DNA of 33,788 nucleotides from Ignavibacteriota bacterium (GCA_002698995.1 PAAX01000025.1:1-33788), one strand, 5' to 3'. Positions 23,286 to 32,207 are shown, counted from the stretch's first letter. Notes: generated from the sequence alone by a model not told the origin. Program-made: numbers and translations.

Positions 23286-24902
23286 TTATTCTTCATTTTC
23301 CATTACTGCATTTGCTGGTATTTCAGGCTTAACAAGTATTGAGCTTTCTTTAAGCAATAATACTTTTCCCGGTTCCATTCCTTTCTTTTTGATAACAAAC
23401 TTTTTGAAAGTATAAGAAACCGGTACAGTTCCGGCTGTCTTTGCTTTACTGTAAAACGCAGCTATAGAAGCGGCAGATTTAATAATATTTTTTGGAACTG
23501 CTTCTTTCGTATTTTCAATCCGAAGTACAACATGAGAACCTGGTAATCCTCTTGCATGAAACCACAAATCATTCTGCTTAGCAAATTTAAGTGTAAGAAG
23601 ATCATTACTCTTGCTGTCTCTTCCAACATAAACGTGATATTTATCTTCCAGTATAAAGTGATAATATTTTATATTTATTTCTTCTTTATTCATTTTGGGC
23701 AGATGCTTTTCTTTTATTTTTAGATAATCTTTTATTTCTTTTAATTCATTAATATTATTCAAAGTTGATAACTTATTTTTTACTTTCAATAAAGATTCAT
23801 ATTCAATTTTTGATTTATTATAAAGATCCACAGATACAGCATAATTTTTTCTTTCATCTTTTGCTTTGTCAAAATATTTATTCGCATTTTCAGAAGGGGA
23901 TAATTGTTTATCTATCTTTATTTTTATTTGCGAATCAGTCTCGTAATCTGTCAATTCGATAATATCTTCATCAGTTTTTATTGAATAGATATTGCTAAGA
24001 ATTAAATTGCCGAATTTGTAATACTCATTTTCTTTAGAACCATTATTAATCCTCTGCTCAAGATTATAAATTTTATTAGATAAAAATGAGAGTCTTTTTT
24101 CCAATTCATTATTTACTGTTTTATAAACTTCATCAAATTTATCTTTCTTAAAATTTGATGTTAGGAAGTAATTTAAAGCATCAAAATAATTTTCGAATTC
24201 ATTTACTTCGGTCAATTCTTTAGAAACTACAAGGTCATTTGGAAAAAATCTAAGTTTACCATCAAGATAACCGACTGAAATATCACCGGAAATAAATGAG
24301 TAAAATATTTCATTAATTACCTGAGTAAAGGAATTATTTTCATTCGATCTAATCTTTATTTCATTTAAAATAATATTATTGACGAAAGGGAATTCATTTT
24401 TAATAATTGTTTTATCATATTCTTTAATATCTGTAACAATTGTTTTAAATAGGGATGTAAACCGTAATTCATTCAATTCTTCATTAAATTTTTGTATTTC
24501 TGATTCATCAGTTTTCTTAAATGATTCTAATAAATCATTTCCCTTAAATAAAAACAAATTTGTTTTAGCACCTCTGATAGAAAATATAATTTCATATTCA
24601 TTTAGAACTAATTTAATTATTCTGTCACTTTCGGCTATCAATACTTTTTCAACTGATTTATAAGAAGTATCTCTAAAGAAATCATAAGTATTCTTTTTAG
24701 CTTTTGAATATTTATTACGAAGAAGCAAATAGGGGAGATTTGCAGTTGTATTTATAATTAAAAAAACATCTTGATTGTTTTTCTGCAGAACAATAACTGC
24801 TTTATCTTTTTCTTGAGAAAAAACATCGACAATCTTGCATCCAATTATTAATTCATTTAATTCTATTACAGCTCTTTTAAGGTAAAGATAATTATTAAAC
24901 AT
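23286..24902 (-). CDS. rqcH: NFACT-family ribosome quality-control protein (RqcH/Rqc2 homologue)
   Basis: This family binds obstructed 50S subunits carrying peptidyl-tRNA and recruits tRNA-Ala to add C-terminal alanine tails that mark stalled peptides for decay. The 538-aa protein has NFACT-N with the conserved Asp-Arg pair in ESDRIIKLVLNE, a central HhH/coiled-coil part, and C-terminal NFACT-R with DLWFHARGLPGSHVVLR and the downstream basic stretch KKGMEPGKVLL. All landmarks of the bacterial form are present, so function is likely conserved. It is last in a three-gene minus-strand unit with nagB and a nucleotidyltransferase; two bases separate it from the latter. Confidence 0.88.
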   Translation of the reverse strand: MFNNYLYLKRAVIELNELIIGCKIVDVFSQEKDKAVIVLQKNNQDVFLIINTTANLPYLLLRNKYSKAKKNTYDFFRDTSYKSVEKVLIAESDRIIKLVLNEYEIIFSIRGAKTNLFLFKGNDLLESFKKTDESEIQKFNEELNELRFTSLFKTIVTDIKEYDKTIIKNEFPFVNNIILNEIKIRSNENNSFTQVINEIFYSFISGDISVGYLDGKLRFFPNDLVVSKELTEVNEFENYFDALNYFLTSNFKKDKFDEVYKTVNNELEKRLSFLSNKIYNLEQRINNGSKENEYYKFGNLILSNIYSIKTDEDIIELTDYETDSQIKIKIDKQLSPSENANKYFDKAKDERKNYAVSVDLYNKSKIEYESLLKVKNKLSTLNNINELKEIKDYLKIKEKHLPKMNKEEINIKYYHFILEDKYHVYVGRDSKSNDLLTLKFAKQNDLWFHARGLPGSHVVLRIENTKEAVPKNIIKSAASIAAFYSKAKTAGTVPVSYTFKKFVIKKKGMEPGKVLLLKESSILVKPEIPANAVMENEE

Positions 24903-24904
24903 AA

Positions 24905-26164
24905 TTAGAAAGGCATTCCTCTTTTACGTCTTTCCTCTGACGTAAAATCATAAACTGCGGCAAAGAGATTTTTATCGATATCCGTAAAAGGAATATTTCT
25001 TCTTAACATCACTCTCTCTGCAACTTCTTCGGCTTTATCAATATTATAAGTTGTTAACATTTCTTTCCCGCCCCAACTGAAAGATGGAATATATTTAGGA
25101 GGAAATCCTTCGCCAAAAATATTGCATGAAACTCCAACTACAGTTCCGGTATTGAAAATAGAATTGATTGAAGCTTTTGAGTGATCTCCCATAGTTAAGC
25201 CGACAAACTGCTGACCGGAATCAATCTGTTCATTATTAATAATTACTTTAACACTTCCGTAATTATTTTTTAGATCGCTGTTTGTAGTTGAAGCACCGAG
25301 ATTTACCCAGGAACCCAAATATGAATGACCGAGAAAACCGTCGTGCTGCTTATTTGAATATCCATGAATTATACTGTCTTCAATTTCTCCGCCAACTTTG
25401 CAGACTTTTCCAATACTTGTGTTCTTATAGATTGCGGCATTGACTTTTATTATTGATTTATCACCAATATAACATGGACCTTGAATATAAGCGTTCGGAT
25501 AAATAGTTACATTTTTACCTATATAAACGGGTCCTTCTTCTGCATCAATAGTTACACCCGGTTTAATAGAGGTTCCTTCGCCAATATAAATCGAATCTTT
25601 ATTTAATAAGTAAACTCCATCATAAATCTTTGCATTTTCTAAATTATTTGACTTATCGATTAATTTGAAATCATTAATAATTTGGTCTCCGTTTGTGTGT
25701 ACAAGATCCCAAGGATATTTTATTAATTGAACATCGACTTCTTCCTTAATTAATCCCTCAAAACTTTCATGATCTAACAGACCATGTAAAGCTCTTTTAA
25801 TTTCTTTTAATTTGCTTCCGCTAATTCTTGCAGCAACAATATCATCACCGTTAACATAAAGTCTGTCAGTCCCCTTTAAAGGAATCATTTCAGAAAAATT
25901 TTCTTTGGCAATTACTCTTCCGTTAATAAATAAAATGTTATTGCCCTCAAAATTATTAACAACCAAAGATGGATTATTCTGCTGAACTACATCTTTTAAG
26001 TAATCTCTTGCATGAAGAACTATTGGTGTATTCGGATAATTTCTTTCTATCTTTTCTCTTAATGAAAGGATTCCGGTTCTTAAATTATAAACAGGTCTAA
26101 AATGAACCAAAGGGAGTAAATTTCTATAATTAATCCCTTCAAAAATACAGATTTTATTCGCCAT
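24905..26164 (-). CDS. GlmU-like sugar nucleotidyltransferase with left-handed beta-helix
   Basis: A 419-aa protein. The N-terminal domain (about 1-200) begins with CIFEGINYRNLLPLVHFRPVYNLRTG and fits the PF13562-type sugar nucleotidyltransferase found widely in Bacteroidota and relatives. The C-terminal part has hexapeptide repeats of a left-handed beta-helix (IGKNVTIYPNAYIQGPCYIG and following). It likely transfers UMP or a similar nucleotide to a sugar phosphate, or has a GlmU-like acetyltransferase role. Its position eight bases after nagB supports amino-sugar metabolism. It lacks the classic GlmU N-terminal LAAGxGTRM loop, so it is not called glmU. Confidence 0.82.
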   Translation of the reverse strand: MANKICIFEGINYRNLLPLVHFRPVYNLRTGILSLREKIERNYPNTPIVLHARDYLKDVVQQNNPSLVVNNFEGNNILFINGRVIAKENFSEMIPLKGTDRLYVNGDDIVAARISGSKLKEIKRALHGLLDHESFEGLIKEEVDVQLIKYPWDLVHTNGDQIINDFKLIDKSNNLENAKIYDGVYLLNKDSIYIGEGTSIKPGVTIDAEEGPVYIGKNVTIYPNAYIQGPCYIGDKSIIKVNAAIYKNTSIGKVCKVGGEIEDSIIHGYSNKQHDGFLGHSYLGSWVNLGASTTNSDLKNNYGSVKVIINNEQIDSGQQFVGLTMGDHSKASINSIFNTGTVVGVSCNIFGEGFPPKYIPSFSWGGKEMLTTYNIDKAEEVAERVMLRRNIPFTDIDKNLFAAVYDFTSEERRKRGMPF

Positions 26165-26172
26165 AATAATTC

Positions 26173-26940
26173 CTATTCAAAAATTACTGATTCCCAATTA
26201 TCAACATAATCACCAATTAATAATTCAGATGCATCTTTATCTGCAAACAAATATGCTCTCTGATGCATTTGAATAATAGAAGCCGGACACATTGCCGTAA
26301 TCGGACCTTCGGCAGCAGCTTTAACAGCATTGGCTTTTCCTTTACCATTTGCAATTAAAACAATTTCTTTTGAGTCCATTATAGTTCCAACACCCATTGT
26401 AATAGCATACTTTGGAACTTCATCCATGTCTGCAAAAAATCTTGCATTATCCAATCTTGTTTTTTCAGTTAAAGTTTTAATTCTAGTTCTTGATCCTAAG
26501 GAAGACCCGGGTTCATTAAATGCAATATGCCCATTTGAACCGATTCCTAAAATTTGTAAATCAATTCCGCCGGCATCTTTAATTCTCTTTTCATACCAAC
26601 TGCAGAATTTATCAATATCTTTTGCCATTCCGTGTGGAACATGAACAAATCTTTCATCAACATTAATATGATCAAAAAGATTTTGTTTCATAAAATAATG
26701 GTAGCTTTGATTATGAGTAGGGGGAAGTCCAATGTATTCATCCAGATTAAAAGTTGTAATTTTAGAAAAATCGAGTCCTTCTTCTATGTGCATTCTAATC
26801 AATTCTTTATAAATACCTAAAGGTGAACTTCCGGTTGCAAGTCCAAGAACTAGATCAGGTTTTTTTCTAATTTTAGCCGCAATTAATTTTGCTGCCTCTT
26901 TACTTACTTCTTCATATTTTTCTTTAACTATTACTAACAT
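26173..26940 (-). CDS. nagB: Glucosamine-6-phosphate deaminase
   Basis: This converts glucosamine-6-phosphate to fructose-6-phosphate and ammonia, linking amino-sugar and glycolytic pools. It is 255 aa, slightly shorter than the E. coli enzyme. Motifs are LGLATGSSPLGIY (phosphate binding), TTFNLDEYIGL with the catalytic Asp, HNQSYHYFM, and LGIGSNGHIAFNEPGSS with the catalytic Asn-His pair. The E. coli-type allosteric C-terminus appears reduced. It is the first gene of the nagB-nucleotidyltransferase-rqcH unit. The next gene upstream on the same strand region is 82 bases away. Confidence 0.93.
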   Translation of the reverse strand: MLVIVKEKYEEVSKEAAKLIAAKIRKKPDLVLGLATGSSPLGIYKELIRMHIEEGLDFSKITTFNLDEYIGLPPTHNQSYHYFMKQNLFDHINVDERFVHVPHGMAKDIDKFCSWYEKRIKDAGGIDLQILGIGSNGHIAFNEPGSSLGSRTRIKTLTEKTRLDNARFFADMDEVPKYAITMGVGTIMDSKEIVLIANGKGKANAVKAAAEGPITAMCPASIIQMHQRAYLFADKDASELLIGDYVDNWESVIFE

Positions 26941-27022
26941 TTATTTTCTCTTATTGATAAAAAATAATCGTAAATATAATTAAAGATAAGATTTTCTGTT
27001 CAATTAAGATTTATTTAACGGT

Positions 27023-27985
27023 TTATTCATCAATGTGAATTATCATGGTATTCTTGTTATTAGTTCTATCAACTGATATCAGAAAATATTTTAGAATATC
27101 TATTCCAATTTCAATTCCCATTTCGTAATTGTTTTCAATATTTCTTTTTAGCGATTTTACTCTAGGGTATTCAATATCAAAATTAATTTTACCGAAAGAA
27201 ATATTTACTTTTCCGTCATAAAAACTTCCGCTTTTATCAGTCAATATTTTTTCATTAGGGAATAAATCTCTATTTAAGGCTGTGTGACTTTTTCCGGTAT
27301 CAAAATAAAATATTCTCTTTTTATTGTTGATTTCCCCGACAAAATGAATACCGTAAGGATGATAAGCAAAATTAAGTAAATCTATTATGACTGCTTTATT
27401 ACTGTCTATTTTTTCTGCAATTGATTCAGATGAAATGATTAATTGTTTGGATTCATTATCGAGTGTAAATGATTTATCTGTAAGATATTTTAAGCCGATT
27501 AAACCGTTAAATGGATTTGTTGAAAATGTATTCCAATCAACTAAAGCACTTTCTTCGTTATAATAATCTTTGTCAAATACATTAAAATAGGGAATGATTA
27601 TTTCTAATACTTTATCTCTTATCGATCCATCCGGATGATATGTAAATGATGTATCAATAAAATTGTATTCAACTAAATTTTGCAACTCGCTCGTAATGAT
27701 AATATTCTTACTATTCCCAAAATCAAAGTGAAGCGGAGAAGAGTTATTCTTAAATTTTACTTCAACCTCCGGAATGCCAAAAATATTATTGTAAGTAAGT
27801 GAGTAAGTTTTGTAATTATTATAATGCTCTGTGATTTCAAAATCAGTCGGATAGTAATTATCGAGATTAATATAATTCGTTTTATCCCTTAAATATTGTG
27901 CTTCAGCAATGGAATAAAGGGAGAAAAAAAATATTAATATAAAGACATAGTTATAACTTTTAGTAATTATTTTTATTTGCATCAT
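27023..27985 (-). CDS. Exported two-lobed aspartyl-protease-like protein
   Basis: A 320-aa protein with a signal peptide or anchor (hydrophobic 13-27, ending AEAQ). It has two retropepsin-like lobes. The first has HFDFGNSKN (D88) followed by FNGLIGLKYL, and the second has FYFDTGKSH (D229-T-G) followed by GIEIGIDILKYFLISVD. This order matches pepsin-like or bacterial gag-asp proteases. Lobe 2 keeps the exact DTG, whereas lobe 1 has DFG with Asn after it, so activity is uncertain. ATG codons at 27985 and 27982 are both possible starts. It stands downstream of the POT gene terminator. Function in the periplasm or at the surface is inferred. Confidence 0.7.
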   Translation of the reverse strand: MMQIKIITKSYNYVFILIFFFSLYSIAEAQYLRDKTNYINLDNYYPTDFEITEHYNNYKTYSLTYNNIFGIPEVEVKFKNNSSPLHFDFGNSKNIIITSELQNLVEYNFIDTSFTYHPDGSIRDKVLEIIIPYFNVFDKDYYNEESALVDWNTFSTNPFNGLIGLKYLTDKSFTLDNESKQLIISSESIAEKIDSNKAVIIDLLNFAYHPYGIHFVGEINNKKRIFYFDTGKSHTALNRDLFPNEKILTDKSGSFYDGKVNISFGKINFDIEYPRVKSLKRNIENNYEMGIEIGIDILKYFLISVDRTNNKNTMIIHIDE

Positions 27986-28014
27986 GAGTTAGGTATTTTT
28001 GTTAGGAAATAAAA

Positions 28015-28045
28015 AACCCCCAGATGAGCTTATCATAAGGGGGTT
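28015..28045 (-). terminator. Rho-independent terminator of the POT transporter gene
   Basis: Read on the minus strand, AACCCCC (28045-28039) pairs with GGGGGTT (28021-28015), followed by a T run into 28011. The 17-base loop contains a further partial pairing (GATAAGCTCATC). It lies 21 bases past the POT stop codon and 30 bases before the protease-like gene, so it insulates the two. Confidence 0.88.
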
Positions 28046-28065
28046 ATAAAAAGAAGTATTAAAAT

Positions 28066-29568
28066 CTATCTTGTTGCATGTTTTAATTTTTTCAAGAATA
28101 ATTTTATTAATCCTGCTGCCAAAAGAGAAGTAGTAACCAATAACAAGAAGAACTGCCATACTTCCCAGTTTTGGTAGAATCTGCCTACGAAACCTGATAA
28201 ATAATTACCAACTGCAGTAGCACCAAACCACAATCCCATCATCAATCCTTTCATCTTTGGAGGAGCAACTTTTGATACAAATGATAATCCCATTGGACTT
28301 AAGTGAAGCTCACCTATTGTTACAACAAAATAAGTCATTATTAACCAATATGGACTAACAGTAACTGGGCTTACTCCTTCATTTAAAGTATAAACACCCG
28401 GTAAACCATAAGAAGCCGCTACCATAACCATAAATGCAGCAGCAGTTAAAAGCATTCCAATTCCAATTTTAGCCGGAGATGAAGGCTCTTTTCCTTTTTT
28501 ATTAAGATGATTAAAATATCCAACCACAACAGGTGTCATTAAAACAATAAACATCGGATTGAAATATGCGAACTGTTCAGGAGAAATACTGTTTTCAGCA
28601 GGTAGACTTATATATTTATAAACTAATACTGCTGCACCGGCAACCGCCGCAATTCCGGAATACATTTTAGCTTTTGATGAACTTTTTTTGTTTAATAAGA
28701 ATGCTCCGCCGAATACAACTGCTAATAAAGCATGAAGTCCAACAACATCAAATAGAATGTATGTGATGCTTCCTACAATTGCATGAGTATAATCTCTTGC
28801 AAATAATGTTAAAGCTGCACCATTTTGATGGAATGACATCCAGAAGAAAATTACAATTGCAAATATTATAAGTAGTGCTGTAATTCTATCTTTTTCTTGT
28901 TCCTTAGTTAAAACAATATCTTTGTCATTATTAACTTGATTCTTCGATTGATAGTCCGCATCCTTGTAATATTTTTTGAATATCACAAAAATTAAGATTG
29001 AGATTACCATACCGATTGCCGCAACTGCAAATCCGGCATTATAACCATAAGAAAGGGAAGTACCAAAATTATTAACCATAAAGTTTTTAATTCCGGATGC
29101 TGCCATTGGAGCATAAAATGCACCTATGTTAATACCCATATAAAATATATTATAACCGGCATCTTTAATTGAGCCGTCTTTATGAGCATATAAATTACCG
29201 ACTAACACGGAAATATTAGCCTTAAATAAACCGTTACCAACAGCAACTACACCTAGTGCAACATATAATTGGAATGAAGATTCAGTTGGAATTGCCATTA
29301 ATGCATAACCAACCCCCATCGTAATAGCACCAATTATAATTGTTTTTCCATATCCAAGAACATTATCAGCAATCCAGCCGCCAAGAATTGGAGTGAAATA
29401 TACTGCGGCTAAAAATATACCGTAAACGTTTGTTACAGTTGCAGTATCCCATTTGAAGTTTTCTTGAAGATATAAAACAAAAATTGCCAGCATAGTGTAG
29501 AAACCGAATCGTTCCCACATTTCAGTAAAGAATAAAACCGGGAGTCCTTTCGGATGATTTTTGAACAT
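28066..29568 (-). CDS. POT/PTR2-family proton-dependent oligopeptide transporter
   Basis: A 500-aa major-facilitator inner-membrane importer that couples proton entry to uptake of di- and tripeptides. The N-terminus has FFTEMWERFGFYTML, containing the ExxERF proton-coupling motif. It also has PILGGWIADNVLGYGKTI (PTR2 signature region) and the later MGLSFVSKVAPPKMKG motif. About 14 hydrophobic segments are visible, including the two extra central helices of bacterial POTs. The SD AGGAG lies eight to twelve bases before the ATG. Inverted repeats upstream (29608-29622 and 29689-29702) may be operators. It is a single-gene unit with its own terminator. Peptide rather than nitrate specificity is assumed from the bacterial family. 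Confidence 0.92.
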   Translation of the reverse strand: MFKNHPKGLPVLFFTEMWERFGFYTMLAIFVLYLQENFKWDTATVTNVYGIFLAAVYFTPILGGWIADNVLGYGKTIIIGAITMGVGYALMAIPTESSFQLYVALGVVAVGNGLFKANISVLVGNLYAHKDGSIKDAGYNIFYMGINIGAFYAPMAASGIKNFMVNNFGTSLSYGYNAGFAVAAIGMVISILIFVIFKKYYKDADYQSKNQVNNDKDIVLTKEQEKDRITALLIIFAIVIFFWMSFHQNGAALTLFARDYTHAIVGSITYILFDVVGLHALLAVVFGGAFLLNKKSSSKAKMYSGIAAVAGAAVLVYKYISLPAENSISPEQFAYFNPMFIVLMTPVVVGYFNHLNKKGKEPSSPAKIGIGMLLTAAAFMVMVAASYGLPGVYTLNEGVSPVTVSPYWLIMTYFVVTIGELHLSPMGLSFVSKVAPPKMKGLMMGLWFGATAVGNYLSGFVGRFYQNWEVWQFFLLLVTTSLLAAGLIKLFLKKLKHATR

Positions 29569-29607
29569 AAACTACTCCTTAATTTGTTTGGCTCTCATTA
29601 TCGTATA

Positions 29608-29622
29608 GTTCTTATTAAGAAC
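29608..29622. promoter_or_regulatory. Inverted repeat upstream of the POT gene, candidate operator
   Basis: GTTCTTA-T-TAAGAAC is a perfect 7-bp inverted repeat 40 bases before the POT start codon. A related TTCTTA-TT-TAAGAA occurs at 29689-29702. Two spaced copies of one dyad ahead of a transporter suggest a regulator site. The arms are AT-rich, so chance cannot be excluded. Confidence 0.35.
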
Positions 29623-29688
29623 AATTTTCTAAAATAATTATTTACTTACAAAGTCAAAAGTAAAAACGGATTTCTTAATCCCAAAAAC

Positions 29689-29702
29689 TTCTTATTTAAG
29701 AA
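29689..29702. promoter_or_regulatory. Second TTCTTA/TAAGAA dyad upstream of the POT gene
   Basis: TTCTTA-TT-TAAGAA shares its six-base arms with the dyad at 29608-29622 and lies about 80 bases further upstream. It could be a second operator half of one control region. Confidence 0.25.
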
Positions 29703-29755
29703 TTATTATTGGTAATATTGGCTGTATATCTATAAGTTAATTAGAGTCATTAAGA

Positions 29756-29771
29756 AATTCGTTAACGAATT
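29756..29771. promoter_or_regulatory. 16-bp perfect palindrome in the 29569-29851 gap
   Basis: AATTCGTTAACGAATT is self-complementary over all 16 bases. It lies 81 bases past the arsC stop and about 190 bases ahead of the POT start. It shares TTCGTTA/TAACGAA with the ArsR-site candidates but has overlapping rather than two-base-spaced arms. The rest of the 283-base gap shows no gene. Confidence 0.35.
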
Positions 29772-29851
29772 ATGCTTTGAAGAGTAGTGAGGAGATGTTA
29801 ATAGTTCGAAAATTAAATTTATTTTAATCGATTAAGTAGGATTAGGTTCAT

Positions 29852-30475
29852 TTACCCTTCATTTACATTTGAAAAAAGATAAAGCATCTCTCTGCCAATT
29901 TCTTCAAATCTTTCTTTATACATCTTTGCTTCCAAATCAGTATTATCATATTCCTTCGGATCTTTATAGCGTATAGGAAATCTTGCTTCAGCACCAAAAA
30001 CAACTGGACAATTTTCATCCGCATCCGAGCATGTCATTATTGCGGCAAAATTATTCTGGGGATTAAATTCATCATTATAAACTTTTGAAAAACATATCAA
30101 AGGTTCTTTTTCATCAGAATACTTTACTAAGTATAACGGATTGCCGCTATTATCTTTTTGAATAATTTCATATCCATAATCTCTAATTGCATTTACTGCT
30201 CTGGGATTAAAAGCTGTTGCTTCTGTTCCGCCGGAAAAACATTTAACATTTTCTATTCCATAATATTCGGCTGCTGTTTGTCCCCATATTTGTCCCATAT
30301 GACTTCTTCTGGAATTATGTGTACAGATAAAATTTAGATTAACTTCATCACCGGCTTTTACTTTTTCGGATATATATCGGGCAAGTTCATTTAATAATTC
30401 CTTTCGTTCATTAGAAATTAATGCGAAAGTATCATTTAATTTTATAATGTTGTTTTCTATTTCCTTAATCACCAT
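29852..30475 (-). CDS. arsC: Arsenate reductase, low-molecular-weight phosphatase (thioredoxin-coupled) type
   Basis: This cytoplasmic enzyme reduces arsenate to arsenite for export. It is 207 aa, with about 45 residues ahead of the catalytic core, longer than the Staphylococcus pI258 type. The active site is CTHNSRRS with nucleophile C51. The two relay cysteines C149 and C156 (CSDADENC) have the same seven-residue offset as C82/C89 of pI258 ArsC, supporting thioredoxin-linked reduction rather than plain phosphatase activity. The general-acid region is RYKDP. It starts 18 bases after the acr3 stop and is third in the arsenic operon. Confidence 0.92.
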   Translation of the reverse strand: MVIKEIENNIIKLNDTFALISNERKELLNELARYISEKVKAGDEVNLNFICTHNSRRSHMGQIWGQTAAEYYGIENVKCFSGGTEATAFNPRAVNAIRDYGYEIIQKDNSGNPLYLVKYSDEKEPLICFSKVYNDEFNPQNNFAAIMTCSDADENCPVVFGAEARFPIRYKDPKEYDNTDLEAKMYKERFEEIGREMLYLFSNVNEG

Positions 30476-30493
30476 AAATAAATTCCTTTTAAG

Positions 30494-31579
30494 TTACGGA
30501 CAAACATTTGGAGATTTAATATCAGCTTCTGCCACATTTCCTTTAAAGTATTTTTTCTGAAACCACAAAGCTACATTTACAAGAGCTATTAAAACCGGAA
30601 CTTCTACTAAAGGACCGATTACAGCCGCAAATGCTTCACCGCTGTTAATACCGAATACTGCTATTGCAACAGCTATTGCCAGTTCAAAATTATTACTTGC
30701 CGCAGTAAAAGAAAGTGTTGTTGTTTTTGAATAATCTGCACCAATCTTTTTTCCCATATAGAATGATACAAGAAACATTATTACAAAATAGAGGAGAAGA
30801 GGAACTGCAATTCTAACTACATCTAAGGGAATCTTTATTATATATTCTCCCTTAAGTGAAAACATAACTAATATTGTAAAAAGTAATGCTATTAATGTTA
30901 GGGGACTAATACGCGGTATAAATTTCTTCTCATACCATTCTTTAGATTTATATTTTAATGCAAGATACCTTGTTATCATTCCGCCAATAAAAGGGATACC
31001 CAAATAAATAAAAACACTTTCGGCTATTTGTCCGATTGTAATATCTACTGCAAATGTCTGCAATCCCAGCCACTCTGGTAAAATTGTTAAAAAGAGATAA
31101 GCATAAAGAGAAAAGAAAAGGACTTGGAAAATAGAGTTAAATGCTACAAGACCGGCTGCATATTCGGTATCTCCTTTAGCTAATTGATTCCAGACAATAA
31201 CCATAGCTATGCAGCGTGCAAGTCCAATTAAAATTAATCCGGCCATATATTCCGGGTAATCTTGCAAAAACAATACTGCAAGAGCAAACATCAACAAAGG
31301 TCCAATTAACCAGTTTTGAACAAGTGATAAAACGAGAATTTTTACATTTCTAAAAACATCAGGGAGTTCTTCATATTTTACTTTTGCTAAAGGGGGATAC
31401 ATCATAAGGATTAACCCGATTGCTATTGGGATATTTGTAGTTCCAACACTAAATGAATCCCAGAAAACTGCAACGGAAGGAAATAAATGCCCAGAAAAAA
31501 CACCGATAAACATTGCGGTAAAAATCCACAATGTTAAATACCTGTCTAAAAATGAAAGTTTCTTAGTTATTCCGCTCAT
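30494..31579 (-). CDS. acr3: ACR3-family arsenite efflux permease
   Basis: A 361-aa inner-membrane exporter of arsenite, with about ten hydrophobic segments. Diagnostic features are [20 protein letters not shown] sequence holding the essential Cys (C123), [14 protein letters not shown], and [17 protein letters not shown] with the conserved Glu near the end. The family is ACR3 (BART superfamily), not ArsB. The neighbours are ArsR upstream and ArsC downstream. A 72-base gap from arsR holds an ArsR-like dyad at 31627-31646, which may allow separate control. The start [16 protein letters not shown] has GGATATC-type spacing but a weak SD. Confidence 0.94.
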   Translation of the reverse strand: MSGITKKLSFLDRYLTLWIFTAMFIGVFSGHLFPSVAVFWDSFSVGTTNIPIAIGLILMMYPPLAKVKYEELPDVFRNVKILVLSLVQNWLIGPLLMFALAVLFLQDYPEYMAGLILIGLARCIAMVIVWNQLAKGDTEYAAGLVAFNSIFQVLFFSLYAYLFLTILPEWLGLQTFAVDITIGQIAESVFIYLGIPFIGGMITRYLALKYKSKEWYEKKFIPRISPLTLIALLFTILVMFSLKGEYIIKIPLDVVRIAVPLLLYFVIMFLVSFYMGKKIGADYSKTTTLSFTAASNNFELAIAVAIAVFGINSGEAFAAVIGPLVEVPVLIALVNVALWFQKKYFKGNVAEADIKSPNVCP

Positions 31580-31626
31580 TTGATATCCTTAATTAAAGAG
31601 AAACAATAATTTTTATATTTATTCTT

Positions 31627-31646
31627 TATTCGATAAGTAACGAAAT
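31627..31646. promoter_or_regulatory. Candidate second ArsR operator, upstream of acr3
   Basis: TATTCGATAAGTAACGAAAT matches the stronger dyad at 32001-32020 at 14 of 20 positions, including the complete right arm CGAAAT and central TTCG. It lies between the arsR stop and the acr3 start, in the right place to repress an internal promoter. Confidence 0.45.
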
Positions 31647-31651
31647 ATAAA

Positions 31652-31993
31652 CTACTTGCAAACTATATTTCTATCTACTTTCAATAATATTTCAGAATCT
31701 TTTTTAATAATTGAATCATCACCAATCCAAAAATCTAATGAAGATAATAATGCAGAAATTCTTTGATCTTTTGGAGTTGGATTGATTTGATAATTAACCC
31801 ATCTTCCTTCTTTTTGCTCAGTAATAAAGCCGTTCTCCTTTAAAATACTTAAATGTTTTGAAACAGTAGAAGCAGCCAAATTAAGAACTGCAGTAATTTC
31901 ACAAACACATAAATGTTTTCTTTGAAGCATTTTAAGAATTCTTAAACGATTCATATCCGATAAGGCTTTAAATATTTTTGTATTCTCTGTCAT
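31652..31993 (-). CDS. arsR: ArsR/SmtB-family arsenic-responsive repressor
   Basis: A 113-aa winged-helix repressor that leaves DNA when arsenite or antimonite binds. The metalloid site is HLCVCEI (C29, C31) at the start of the recognition region, the E. coli/R773-type ELCVCDL position. The helix-turn-helix is AASTVSKHLSILKENGFI, followed by the wing QKEGRWVNY. A further Cys sits near the C-terminus (IVCK) and could be a third ligand. It leads the arsR-acr3-arsC operon, and a palindromic site lies eight bases before its ATG, implying autoregulation. Confidence 0.93.
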   Translation of the reverse strand: MTENTKIFKALSDMNRLRILKMLQRKHLCVCEITAVLNLAASTVSKHLSILKENGFITEQKEGRWVNYQINPTPKDQRISALLSSLDFWIGDDSIIKKDSEILLKVDRNIVCK

Positions 31994-32000
31994 CTAAATC

Positions 32001-32020
32001 ATTTCGTTATTTAGCGAAAT
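32001..32020. promoter_or_regulatory. Candidate ArsR operator at the arsR start
   Basis: ATTTCGTTA-TT-TAGCGAAAT is a 9+2+9 inverted repeat with a single mismatch, placed seven bases upstream of the arsR start codon. Position, size and symmetry fit an ArsR-family operator. The remainder of the gap up to 32207 is AT-rich with no gene or clear promoter boxes. Confidence 0.6.
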
Positions 32021-32207
32021 ATAATAATTGTTGTATTAAGTTATTATTAAGAATTGTGTTATTTCTCCGGTACTTTTATAATTTTTTCAAAGTAACTAAT
32101 AAAAAACTAAAAGAAATTTATTTCAGCGTAATTTTTTATATCACCTTTATTATATTAACTACTTAAAAATGAACTATTCTTTTTCACATTAATTATTAGA
32201 GTGATTA

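Noticed and set aside
31978-32166. Plus-strand frame of 62 codons divergent from arsR
   Set aside because: It overlaps the arsR start and operator, has low-complexity AT-rich composition, and shows no SD or family match.
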